Origin: Belliella filtrata
Lineage (GTDB): Bacteria > Bacteroidota > Bacteroidia > Cytophagales > Cyclobacteriaceae
DNA: 63,344 nt
Assembly: GCF_022549775.1 (NCBI RefSeq)
Contig: NZ_JAKZGP010000024.1
Span: forward strand, 1 to 63,344
Reading direction: 5' to 3'
Positions 26,988 to 37,381 of this stretch are shown here, piece after piece. Under the pieces are notes generated by a model that did not search any database, was not told the origin of the DNA, and saw only the letters and a list, made by a program, of their open reading frames with translations. A program made the translations under genes and the position numbers. Position 1 is the first letter of the stretch. Each line of letters opens with the position of its first letter.

Positions 26988-27848
26988 ATGATTAAATTGA
27001 ATCTTTCTGGTAAAATATCTACTATCATTTGTAGTTTACTATTTGTAATAACCGCACACGGTCAACAAATAGACATGCCACAAGCAAGTCCAGCTGCCAC
27101 AATTTCCCAAAAAATCGGTCTTACAGATGTGAAAATTGAATACAGTAGACCCAGTACCAAAGGAAGGAAAATCTTCGGTGAACTTGTTCCTTATGGTCAG
27201 GTTTGGAGAGCCGGAGCCAATGCAGCTACCGTAATAGAGTTTTCTACTCCAGTCAAAGTCGAGGGAAATAATGTGCCTGCTGGAAGCTATGCTATCTATG
27301 CCATCCCTGAGAAAAATGAGTGGACCTACATCCTTTCTACCAACACGAAGCTTTGGGGTGCTGTAGGATACAATGCTGAAGATGATTTCTTGAGATTCAA
27401 AGTAAAAGCGGGTAAAACTGGTCAAAAATATGAGACTATGGAAATTGGCTTTACAGATATGACAGATACTGGAGCTAGTGTAGTTTTCAAATGGGAAATG
27501 GTTAAAGCTGAATTCCGCATAGAAACAGAAGTAGATCCAATTGTAATGGATCAAATCAAAAAATTGGTGATCGATCAAGAACCTACGAATCCAGGACTTT
27601 ATTACCAAGCGGCCAATTATTATTTCACCAATAAAAAGGACATGAACAAGGCTTTGGAGTGGATCAATAAATCAGTGGATTCTGATCCAAAATATTGGAC
27701 AGCTCACCTAAAAGCAAAGATTGAGCTTGAATTGGGCAAAAAGAAAGAAGCTATAGAAACCGCTAAAATGTCAATGGAAATGGCAAAAGAAGCAAAGAAT
27801 CCAGACTATGTAGGGCTTAATGAAAGGCTAATCAAATCTATCAAGTAA
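26988..27848 (+). CDS. Secreted DUF2911 protein with TPR-like C-terminal extension
   Basis: The 286-residue protein has a signal peptide (ending ITAHGQQ), a DUF2911 domain (about 35-185) with the hallmark 'KGRKIFGELVPYGQVWRAGA' and a C-terminal helical part (about 190-286) whose 'ALEWINKSVDSDPKYWTAHL' looks like a TPR. Compared with the 171-residue paralogue at 10018-10533 the extension is extra. The function of DUF2911 is unknown. No co-directional gene is close enough to suggest an operon. Confidence 0.87.
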   Translation: MIKLNLSGKISTIICSLLFVITAHGQQIDMPQASPAATISQKIGLTDVKIEYSRPSTKGRKIFGELVPYGQVWRAGANAATVIEFSTPVKVEGNNVPAGSYAIYAIPEKNEWTYILSTNTKLWGAVGYNAEDDFLRFKVKAGKTGQKYETMEIGFTDMTDTGASVVFKWEMVKAEFRIETEVDPIVMDQIKKLVIDQEPTNPGLYYQAANYYFTNKKDMNKALEWINKSVDSDPKYWTAHLKAKIELELGKKKEAIETAKMSMEMAKEAKNPDYVGLNERLIKSIK

Positions 27849-28219
27849 ACCTTCGATCCAATGTCTTAAAGTTTAGACCTGATAGGTTTTACATCAAGTA
27901 GGGTATGTGCGAATAGTTACCCTTTTCCAATACGCTGAAAAAACCTATCAGGTCTTCTCAACTTTACGAAACGACCTTGATCCTTGATTAAATAATTTAA
28001 TTGGACATTGTACCTTATGATTCAGTCTTGCAGCGGCTCAATGTCCTATTTATGATTTGAGGCTAAAAAAATTTCAAAACAAATTCTCACCTATTTTTTA
28101 ATACAATCGATTTCGAATCTTCTGTAGAATTGGCTTAGAAAGTATTTTTTCTAATTAAAGTGTTTAATTTTTAAGAATATCCTAATTTTGAGGACAAATC
28201 ATTAATAAACCACTATAAA
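27849..28219. other. Intergenic region with two inverted repeats, 371 bp
   Basis: It contains the 16-bp-arm inverted repeat at 27875-27955 (listed separately) and a second pair, GGACATTG (28003-28010) and CAATGTCC (28039-28046). A TAATTTTG at 28183-28190 fits a -7 promoter box for the serine-biosynthesis fusion gene that starts at 28220. No coding sequence is seen. Confidence 0.5.
27875..27955. repeat. Long inverted repeat with 16-bp perfect arms
   Basis: AGACCTGATAGGTTTT (27875-27890) and AAAACCTATCAGGTCT (27940-27955) are exact reverse complements. The 49-base loop contains a smaller GGGTA/TACCC pair. It lies 27 bp after the DUF2911-TPR stop. The left arm resembles 'acctgatagg' palindromes that I associate with intergenic repeats in Bacteroidota, but repetition could not be tested here. 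It may also work as a terminator without a long T-tail. Confidence 0.6.
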
Positions 28220-30112
28220 ATGCCTAGTAAAACAAAATTCATCATCGATTTTGACAGTACATTTACACAAGTAGAAGCATTGGATGTATTAGGGGAAATC
28301 AGCCTAAAGGAAGATCCAAAACGTGATGAAAAATTAAAAGCTATTAAAGATATTACTGATTTGGGAATGGAAGGCACTTTGAATTTCCGAGAAAGCCTAG
28401 AGAAGCGTCTGGAAATCTTAGAAGCCAACAAATCTCAAATTTCCGAGTTGATCGAATCCTTGAAATCCAAAGTTTCAAAGTCTTTCCACAGAAACAAAGA
28501 GTTCTTGGAAGAGCATGCTAATGATATTATTATCATTTCTAATGGTTTCAAAGACTTCATCACTCCTATTGTTGGACAATATGGTATCAAGTCTGATAAT
28601 GTTTATGCCAATGAATTCATTTATGATGAGTCAGGCAAAATCATTGATTTCAACAGAGAAAACATACTTTCTAAAAATGGAGGTAAACCCGAAACGATCA
28701 AATCTCTTAACTTAGAAGGAGATATCTATGTGATCGGTGACGGTTATACTGACTATGAAATCAAAGAATCTGGTCTTGCAAATAAATTTTATGCTTTCAC
28801 AGAAAATGTAGCTCGACCTAAAGTAACTTCCAAAGCTGATCATATCGCTCCTAGTTTGGACGAGATCCTATATGTTAACAAAATGAACAAAAAATTCTCC
28901 TACCCAAAAAGCCGTATCAATGTGCTGTTGCTTGAAAATGTTCATCCAATTGGCGTTGAACTTATGCAACAAGAAGGTTACAATGTCGAAGTAATTTCTT
29001 CAGCATTGTCCGAAGATGAACTTGCAGAGAAAATAAAAGACGTCAGCATTCTAGGCATCAGGTCTAAGACTAATGTTACTAAGAAGGTATTGGAAAACGC
29101 TAACAGACTGATCTCTATTGGAGCTTTCTGTATCGGTACAAACCAGATTGACCTTGATACTTGTACAAAAAAAGGTATCGCAGTCTTCAATGCGCCATTT
29201 AGCAATACCCGATCAGTTGTAGAAATGGCAATAGCGGAGATCATATTCCTGATGCGTAACTTCCATGACAAATCTCTTGGAATGCACAAGGGTATATGGG
29301 ACAAATCGGCCACAGGAAGCTTTGAAATCAGAGGTAAAAAGCTAGGCATAATAGGATATGGGAACATCGGTGCACAACTCTCTGTCTTGGCAGAAAATAT
29401 GGGAATGGACGTTTACTATTATGATGTAATCGAAAAGTTAGCTCTTGGAAATGCTACTAAAATTGATTCATTAGATGATCTATTGGCTCATTGTGATGTG
29501 ATCTCACTTCATGTGGACGGAAGAAAAGACAATAAAAATATCCTAGACAATGAGAAGCTAGCAAAAATGAAAAAGGGTGCTTACCTTCTTAACCTTAGTA
29601 GAGGGCATGTAGTAGACATCCCTGCACTCAAAAACGCATTAAATTCTGGTCACCTTGCAGGTGCTGCCGTAGATGTGTTTCCTGAAGAACCAAAGAATAA
29701 TGATGAGCCATTTGTTTCAGAGCTGATTGGATGCAAAAATGTGGTACTTACCCCTCATATTGGTGGGTCTACTTCTGAAGCACAGGTTAATATCGCAAGG
29801 TTTGTACCTGGTAAGATCATGGAATACATCAATACTGGAAACACTTACAACTCGGTCAATTTCCCAAATATTCAATTACCATTTTTACAAAATGCGCACA
29901 GGTTGATTCACATCCATCAAAATGAGCCTGGTGTTTTGGCAAAAATCAACCGAACACTTGCTGATTATGAAATCAACATTGTAGGACAGTATTTGAAAAC
30001 AAATGAAAAAATCGGATACGTGATCACAGACATTGATAAGGCATATTCTCCTGAGGTGATCGATAAAATGAAGGAAATCCCTGGCACTATTAGGTTTAGG
30101 GTTTTGTATTAA
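28220..30112 (+). CDS. Fusion of phosphoserine phosphatase (HAD) and D-3-phosphoglycerate dehydrogenase
   Basis: The 630-residue protein joins two serine-pathway enzymes. Residues 1-215 are a SerB-like HAD phosphatase with a complete active site: DFDST (Asp10, Asp12), Ser107 in ISNGF, Lys156 and GDGYTD (Asp174, Asp178). Residues about 233-545 are a SerA-type NAD-dependent dehydrogenase with GYGNIG (379-384), Arg in RSKTNVT, Glu in PEEP and His513 in TPHIGG. Residues about 560-630 form an ACT domain, the usual serine-sensing module. The first and last steps of serine synthesis from 3-phosphoglycerate are thus on one chain; the middle enzyme (SerC) is not in the window. It has no signal peptide and is bounded by a terminator. 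Confidence 0.92.
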   Translation: MPSKTKFIIDFDSTFTQVEALDVLGEISLKEDPKRDEKLKAIKDITDLGMEGTLNFRESLEKRLEILEANKSQISELIESLKSKVSKSFHRNKEFLEEHANDIIIISNGFKDFITPIVGQYGIKSDNVYANEFIYDESGKIIDFNRENILSKNGGKPETIKSLNLEGDIYVIGDGYTDYEIKESGLANKFYAFTENVARPKVTSKADHIAPSLDEILYVNKMNKKFSYPKSRINVLLLENVHPIGVELMQQEGYNVEVISSALSEDELAEKIKDVSILGIRSKTNVTKKVLENANRLISIGAFCIGTNQIDLDTCTKKGIAVFNAPFSNTRSVVEMAIAEIIFLMRNFHDKSLGMHKGIWDKSATGSFEIRGKKLGIIGYGNIGAQLSVLAENMGMDVYYYDVIEKLALGNATKIDSLDDLLAHCDVISLHVDGRKDNKNILDNEKLAKMKKGAYLLNLSRGHVVDIPALKNALNSGHLAGAAVDVFPEEPKNNDEPFVSELIGCKNVVLTPHIGGSTSEAQVNIARFVPGKIMEYINTGNTYNSVNFPNIQLPFLQNAHRLIHIHQNEPGVLAKINRTLADYEINIVGQYLKTNEKIGYVITDIDKAYSPEVIDKMKEIPGTIRFRVLY

Positions 30113-30197
30113 GAGATTTACTCGCTTGTTACTTTGCCCTTGATCATAACAAGTGAAAAAAAATGAGATAATGTAATCAGATTACAATTAGACTTAT

Positions 30198-30232
30198 AAA
30201 AAAGGTGGCTCTAAAAATAGAGCCACCTTTTT
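30198..30232. terminator. Bidirectional terminator between the SerB-SerA fusion gene and katG
   Basis: AAAAAAGGTGGCTCTA and TAGAGCCACCTTTTT form a stem with A-runs on one side and T-runs on the other, so it can end both convergent transcripts. Confidence 0.9.
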
Positions 30233-30253
30233 ATTTGAAATAAAATGAACACA

Positions 30254-32482
<2,229 letters not shown>

Positions 32483-32558
32483 TTAAGGGTTTAGAAAATA
32501 ATTTCAAATTGATTTCACTAATGTAGGTAAGTAATTTCAATATAGAATCATAGAAACG

Positions 32559-32577
32559 ATTGATAAAATCTATCAAT
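32559..32577. promoter_or_regulatory. 19-bp palindrome upstream of katG
   Basis: ATTGATA (32559-32565) and TATCAAT (32571-32577) are perfect 7-base arms with a 5-base spacer, about 92 bp before the katG start and 150 bp before the divergent acylase start. The size fits an operator for a dimeric regulator; the identity is unknown. Confidence 0.4.
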
Positions 32578-32726
32578 TATTCATTCAAACTATAGGCTTT
32601 AAGTTAGTCAAAATCTTTGACACCTGCCGATAATTTATAGAACAATTAAGACTGATTTATATCAGGATAGAATTCAAAACAGAAAAACTTCCTAAATTTA
32701 AATTCACATTCATAGAAAATAACCTC

Positions 32727-35135
32727 ATGAAAAAAATCTTGTTCGCACTTTTGGGTGTTTTCTTCCTACTTATCGTAGGGTTTCAAATTATCAGCCACTT
32801 GTATTCTCCAAAATATCATGGGGAGATAGTTCTAGATGAATTAAAGTCAGATGCTGATATTTTTTACGATAACTATGGAATTCCTCATATCTACGCCGAA
32901 AATGAGCATGATGCCTACTTCTCACTCGGGTTTGTGCATGCACAAGATAGGCTTTTTCAAATGGAAATGATGAGAAGGGTTGGTTCTGGGACTCTTGCTG
33001 AGCTCCTTGGTGAGGAATTACTTGATGTAGATAAATTTTTCAGAACCTTAGGGATTCCAAAGCATGCCACATGGAGCAATTCTTTGTGGGAAAGTCAAAT
33101 TGATACTCCATGGAAAGACGCAACAGACGCCTACATAGCTGGTGTAAATAGTTTTATTGAAAATGGAAAGTTGCCAATAGAATACACGCTTTTGGGAAGT
33201 AAACCTAGACCTTTTACTTCTGAAGATGTCCATAGCATCATAGGCTATATGTCATTTACATTTGCTATGGCGATGAAAACAGATCCTTTGGTTACAAAAA
33301 TGGTAAGAACATTGGCACCATCATATCTAGAGGTACTATCTATACATACCTTACCAAGCCACCATGTTATACCAAATAATTATCCTAAAAGAACTGAAGA
33401 AGGAAAAATTCAAAGTGATAAACTTTTGAGCTTATTAGACAAGCTGCCTGTACCACTTTTGGAGGGCAGTAATTCATGGGTAATTTCCCCTCAAAGAACA
33501 TCATCTGGAGAAGTATTATTTTTAAATGATACTCACATCGGTTTTGCCCAGCCATCAGTTTGGTATGAAGCACATATAATATACCCAGACTACAGCTATT
33601 ACGGCAATCACCTGGCAGGAGTTCCATTTGGACTAGTGGGGCACACAAGGACACATAGCTATGGACTTACCATGTTTGAAAATGATGATCAAGATTTCTA
33701 TGAAGAGCAAGTTGATCCTAAAAATGCCAATCAAACCATTTATAATGAAGGCTTCGCCCCCATTAAAAGCAGGATAGAAAAAATTCCAGTCAAAGGAAAG
33801 GCAAGTATAGATTTTGAAATTAGGGAAACAATCCACGGACCAATCATGAACGATGTGATTCCTGAAATCGGAAAACTTACAGCTAACCCAGTATCTAGCT
33901 GGTGGGTCTATGTTTTAGAACCGACAAGAGCCTTGGAAGCCACCTACAAGCTTTCACATGCTAGCCATATACAGGAAATGGAAGCTGCCGTAAGTCTCAT
34001 TCATGCTCCTGGATTGAATGTAATGTATGGTGATAAGCAAGGAAACATTGCTTGGTGGGCAGCTGCCAAGCTTCCTATTAGACCAAAACATGTCAATAGT
34101 AAAGTTTTCTTGGACGGTCGCACGGATGGAGATGAGCCAGAAGGTTGGATACCTTTTGAAGAAAATCCAATGTCAGTAAATCCTGAAGCAGGGTTTGTTG
34201 CTTCAGCAAACAATCAACCTGACACACTTTCCAATGGCATTTTCTATCCAGGTTACTATTACCCAGGAGATCGCTGGGATCGTATAGCCAAAGTGATTAG
34301 CGCTAAGACAGACTGGACCCAAGAAAGTATCAAAGAACTTCAACTCGAATCAATCAATGAGAACCACCCTATCAATGCAAAAAGTATGATAGAAGTGGTG
34401 AATCCTGACCTTTTCAAAGGCTATGAACCCGTTAGAGCTAGTTTGGAAAATTGGAAAGGTGACCATCACCTGAACAATATCGCACCAACTTTGTATTACA
34501 AATGGCTATTCCACACGCTGAAGTTGATGATGTCGGATGAATTAGGACAGGAAGATTTTGAAAGCTTCTTAAATACCTTTCTGTATATCAGAAGTGTACC
34601 TACACTCCTACGCACAGAAAATTCTCCTTGGTGGAACAATGTGAACACAGAACAAGAAGAAACTAGAAGGGAAATTATAGAAAATGCTTTAACCATAAGC
34701 TTAGAAGAACTTAAAAATCAACTTGGTAAGAATAGTAAAAAGTGGACATGGGAGAAAGTGGTCACCTTAGAGCATGAGCATCCACTTGGAGCCAAAAAAC
34801 CTCTAGATAGAATTTTCAATGTAAAAGCTCCTGTTGTAGAGGCCAATGAAGAAGCTGTCAATAAATTGGCATTCCAACTCAATGGAAGTGGAATTTATAA
34901 GGTGAAATCAGGACCAGCCATGAGGATTGTCCTTGATTTTGCCAATGTAGAATCATCCGAATCAATCCTTCCAACTGGACAAAGTGGTAACTTGTTCAGT
35001 CACCATTACAAAGATCAAGCTGAGATGTACTCAACTGGTCAATATAGACCTCAACTGATGAACGAATCTACCATAAAGAAAGAATCGAGAAACAACCTAA
35101 AATTGAAAACCAAAAAAGACAATCATCATCCGTAA
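32727..35135 (+). CDS. Penicillin acylase-family (N-terminal nucleophile) hydrolase
   Basis: The 802-residue protein has an N-terminal hydrophobic anchor or signal (about residues 3-25) and the S45 layout: an alpha-chain region with 'YGIPHIYAENEHDAYFSLGF', then the autocleavage site Gly247-Ser248 in EGSNSWVI, whose Ser becomes the N-terminal nucleophile of the beta chain, and 'NDTHIGFAQPSVWYEAH' downstream. Family members hydrolyse amide bonds of penicillins or acyl-homoserine lactones; the substrate here is not known. It acts in the periplasm. msrB follows 27 bp later, probably in the same transcript. Confidence 0.92.
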   Translation: MKKILFALLGVFFLLIVGFQIISHLYSPKYHGEIVLDELKSDADIFYDNYGIPHIYAENEHDAYFSLGFVHAQDRLFQMEMMRRVGSGTLAELLGEELLDVDKFFRTLGIPKHATWSNSLWESQIDTPWKDATDAYIAGVNSFIENGKLPIEYTLLGSKPRPFTSEDVHSIIGYMSFTFAMAMKTDPLVTKMVRTLAPSYLEVLSIHTLPSHHVIPNNYPKRTEEGKIQSDKLLSLLDKLPVPLLEGSNSWVISPQRTSSGEVLFLNDTHIGFAQPSVWYEAHIIYPDYSYYGNHLAGVPFGLVGHTRTHSYGLTMFENDDQDFYEEQVDPKNANQTIYNEGFAPIKSRIEKIPVKGKASIDFEIRETIHGPIMNDVIPEIGKLTANPVSSWWVYVLEPTRALEATYKLSHASHIQEMEAAVSLIHAPGLNVMYGDKQGNIAWWAAAKLPIRPKHVNSKVFLDGRTDGDEPEGWIPFEENPMSVNPEAGFVASANNQPDTLSNGIFYPGYYYPGDRWDRIAKVISAKTDWTQESIKELQLESINENHPINAKSMIEVVNPDLFKGYEPVRASLENWKGDHHLNNIAPTLYYKWLFHTLKLMMSDELGQEDFESFLNTFLYIRSVPTLLRTENSPWWNNVNTEQEETRREIIENALTISLEELKNQLGKNSKKWTWEKVVTLEHEHPLGAKKPLDRIFNVKAPVVEANEEAVNKLAFQLNGSGIYKVKSGPAMRIVLDFANVESSESILPTGQSGNLFSHHYKDQAEMYSTGQYRPQLMNESTIKKESRNNLKLKTKKDNHHP

Positions 35136-35162
35136 GTTGCAAACAAATAAACCAAAGACGAC

Positions 35163-35576
35163 ATGAGTAATAAAAAATATGAATTCGAAAAGTCAGATGA
35201 AGAATGGAAAGAAGAACTCGATGAAATTAGCTACCATGTGTTGAGACAAAAAGGCACCGAAAGACCAGGCACAGGAGCTTACAATTTGAATAAAGAAACA
35301 GGGATCTATGAGTGTAAGGGATGTGGAAATCCTATTTTTCACTCTAACTCAAAATATGATTCAGGTTGTGGTTGGCCTGCATTTACACATCCAGTAAATG
35401 AAGATGCTATTGAAGTAAAAATGGATTATTCCCATTTCATGATTAGGGAAGAGATATTGTGTGCCAAATGTGGAGGACACTTAGGACATAGATTTCCTGA
35501 CGGCCCTACTGACAGAGGTGGGATCAGGTATTGCATCAATTCTGTCTCAATGGATTTTAAAAAAGAAGAAAGGTAA
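35163..35576 (+). CDS. msrB: Peptide-methionine (R)-S-oxide reductase MsrB
   Basis: The 137-residue enzyme reduces methionine-R-sulfoxide in proteins. Two zinc-binding CxxC pairs (Cys51/Cys54 and Cys100/Cys103) and the catalytic Cys124 in RYCINS are present, along with the GCGWPAF signature. It has no signal peptide. It follows the acylase gene and ends at a bidirectional terminator. The resolving Cys of some MsrB enzymes at the Cys71-equivalent position may be represented by Cys69. Confidence 0.95.
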   Translation: MSNKKYEFEKSDEEWKEELDEISYHVLRQKGTERPGTGAYNLNKETGIYECKGCGNPIFHSNSKYDSGCGWPAFTHPVNEDAIEVKMDYSHFMIREEILCAKCGGHLGHRFPDGPTDRGGIRYCINSVSMDFKKEER

Positions 35577-35586
35577 CGTAAATAGT

Positions 35587-35620
35587 AAAAAAAAGACCAG
35601 CAGGGAAACTGGTCTTTTTT
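35587..35620. terminator. Bidirectional terminator after msrB
   Basis: AAGACCAG (35593-35600) and CTGGTCTT (35609-35616), preceded by an A-run and followed by a T-run, form a compact hairpin between convergent genes. Confidence 0.9.
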
Positions 35621-35641
35621 CTTGTGGTTTTTGTAGTTGAT

Positions 35642-36595
35642 TTATTCATTCGAAATCTTTATGCTACCACTACTCGCCTTTCCTTTTATGATATGGCTAC
35701 TTCCATTATTGATTTCTAGTCTTTTTGAAGATTTTTCCTCACCTACTTTTACAGAACCAGAATTCGCTACAAGATCATAATCGAAAAGTTTCAAATCTGT
35801 AGGTGTTTGAATCTTTATACTTCCAGAGCTTGATTTCAATTGTGTATGTTCGCTTAATCCTGATGCCGTAGCTGATATTCCTCCTGAGCTTACAGACAAA
35901 TCTCCTAAATACTTCACTTGATTGAGTTTGATCGACCCAGAATTCACCTTGGCATTTACCAATCCTTCTACATCGTCTAGCCTAACACTACCTGAAGAAG
36001 CATTGGCATCAATGTTTCCTTTGATTTCATTCATCCTGATAGACCCAGAATTTACTTGAGCCACGATATCACCCACAGCACTTTCCAGTTTGATGCTTCC
36101 AGAACTTGCTTTCAATTGAATTTGATCTACTTCAAGTGCCAGCGCTTTGATAGAGCCTGAGTTCACTTTGAGATCAATCTCATCATGATGTACATATTTC
36201 ACATCAATCGCTCCAGAACTATTGAAAATATTCAGCTTAATATTTTCCGGTCCAGTCAGGCTAATAAACCCTCTTTTCTGCCCCCCGAAATTGAAGAAGT
36301 TGATGTTCGAAGATTCACCAGATACTTCTATGATGAGCTTGGATCCGGATTGTCTATACTTCAACTCGATATCACTACTCTCTGGAACCTCTGTATAGCC
36401 ATCCAGTACTACTACGGATGTATTTTCATTGCCTTCGTAGCTGACTTCAAGAAACCTTCCATTTACCTCAATTTCCTTTATTCCTTCAAACGATTCCTCA
36501 TAGGACTTCGGAACCCCCTCTTGTTCTATATCACAAGCCCAAGAAAAGGAAAGTAGGAGTACTGCTGGAAGTATTTGATTAAGCTTAATTCCCAT
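35642..36595 (-). CDS. Head-GIN/DUF4097-type lipoprotein with Ser-Gly-Ser repeats
   Basis: The start is placed at the internal ATG (36593-36595), giving MGIKLNQILPAVLLLSFSWAC, a lipoprotein signal with a Cys21 lipobox; the longer frame from 36631 lies inside the upstream gene and adds a charged, unsuitable N-terminus. The mature protein (about 297 residues) contains a head-GIN-type region and then repeated S/N-SGSIK or SSGSVR units about every 20 residues, consistent with a right-handed beta-helix/adhesin fold. It should be anchored to a membrane and face the periplasm or surface. It overlaps the TM2 gene by 11 bp, forming a three-gene operon. The function is unknown. Confidence 0.82.
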   Translation of the reverse strand: MGIKLNQILPAVLLLSFSWACDIEQEGVPKSYEESFEGIKEIEVNGRFLEVSYEGNENTSVVVLDGYTEVPESSDIELKYRQSGSKLIIEVSGESSNINFFNFGGQKRGFISLTGPENIKLNIFNSSGAIDVKYVHHDEIDLKVNSGSIKALALEVDQIQLKASSGSIKLESAVGDIVAQVNSGSIRMNEIKGNIDANASSGSVRLDDVEGLVNAKVNSGSIKLNQVKYLGDLSVSSGGISATASGLSEHTQLKSSSGSIKIQTPTDLKLFDYDLVANSGSVKVGEEKSSKRLEINNGSSHIIKGKASSGSIKISNE

Positions 36596-36974
36596 TTTGT
36601 CCTGTGTTTTGGTTGATATGATAGTTTGCATTAGACATCATAGCCAATGTCTCATGAGCTACTTTCACATTGTATTCATAGGCAAGACTTTTATAGTTGA
36701 TCAAATCGACAATCGTTCCTATGAAACATAAACCTGCAGTCAGTAAGTAAAGAATACCTAACCCTATCTGTCCTATGATAAATCTGTGCAATCCAGCAAA
36801 GCCGAAAAACCCTAGCAAACATAGGATCAATATCATTTGATTATCCTTTCTTCTGGCGCGATATACTTGAGCGAACATATTTGCTTGTTCCTCATCCATG
36901 TTTTTCAATATACCTTGAATATATCCCAATTCCATACCTTCTAATTCAGGAAGGTGTTTTAATACGTTAGCCAT
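36585..36974 (-). CDS. TM2-domain membrane protein
   Basis: The 129-residue protein has a soluble N-terminal part (about 1-45) and a TM2 domain of two spans separated by a short loop (ILCLLGFFGFAGLHRFIIG and a second Gly/Leu-rich span), then a short tail. TM2 proteins are small membrane proteins of unclear function. It overlaps the DUF2752 gene by 8 bp and the lipoprotein gene by 11 bp. Confidence 0.87.
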   Translation of the reverse strand: MANVLKHLPELEGMELGYIQGILKNMDEEQANMFAQVYRARRKDNQMILILCLLGFFGFAGLHRFIIGQIGLGILYLLTAGLCFIGTIVDLINYKSLAYEYNVKVAHETLAMMSNANYHINQNTGQNGN

Positions 36975-37302
36975 TTTGTTGAGTTGTTTTAAAGTTTCTA
37001 ATCAGTTCATAAATTCTAAAGATAATCACTGCAAATGCAAACATTGCCAATGGATGCATGGACCAAGAAGCATGAAAGTCTCCTTTTGTCAATAAGCTCA
37101 TTGATCTTCCCAATCCGCAGCCTGGGCACCAAGTGAATCCTAGGTTATCCAAAGGGCAGAGGCTGAAGTGATCGGCACTATACGGATCTATTCTTAAGAT
37201 CCCAATCAATGCTCCGATCCAAAAGATCAATTCTAAGGGCAATTTTCGAAATGTAGTGATAACCTTTCTCATTTGTAGTCTAAAGTACGAAAAGGATGCC
37301 AA
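36967..37302 (-). CDS. DUF2752 membrane protein
   Basis: The 111-residue protein has two membrane spans around the DUF2752 hallmark CPLDNLGFTWCPGCGLGRS, with three Cys residues (the C-P-x-C-G-x-G-R motif). The family often accompanies TM2 proteins; its function is unknown. It is the first gene of the three-gene operon and its stop overlaps the TM2 start. Confidence 0.87.
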   Translation of the reverse strand: MASFSYFRLQMRKVITTFRKLPLELIFWIGALIGILRIDPYSADHFSLCPLDNLGFTWCPGCGLGRSMSLLTKGDFHASWSMHPLAMFAFAVIIFRIYELIRNFKTTQQNG

Positions 37303-37381
37303 TGCATAAAAAGGCTAAATATGCGCTAATTTAACAGTTTTTAAGATGAGCGCTAACTAAAAACGGACAAAAAGTGTACGA

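Noticed and set aside
27039-27608. 189-codon minus-strand frame over the DUF2911-TPR gene
   Set aside because: Fully antisense to a well-supported gene, with no recognisable domain or start context.
36596-36631. Upstream start for the DUF4097-type lipoprotein
   Set aside because: It would place charged residues before the lipoprotein signal and extend the overlap with the TM2 gene; the internal ATG gives a proper lipobox signal.
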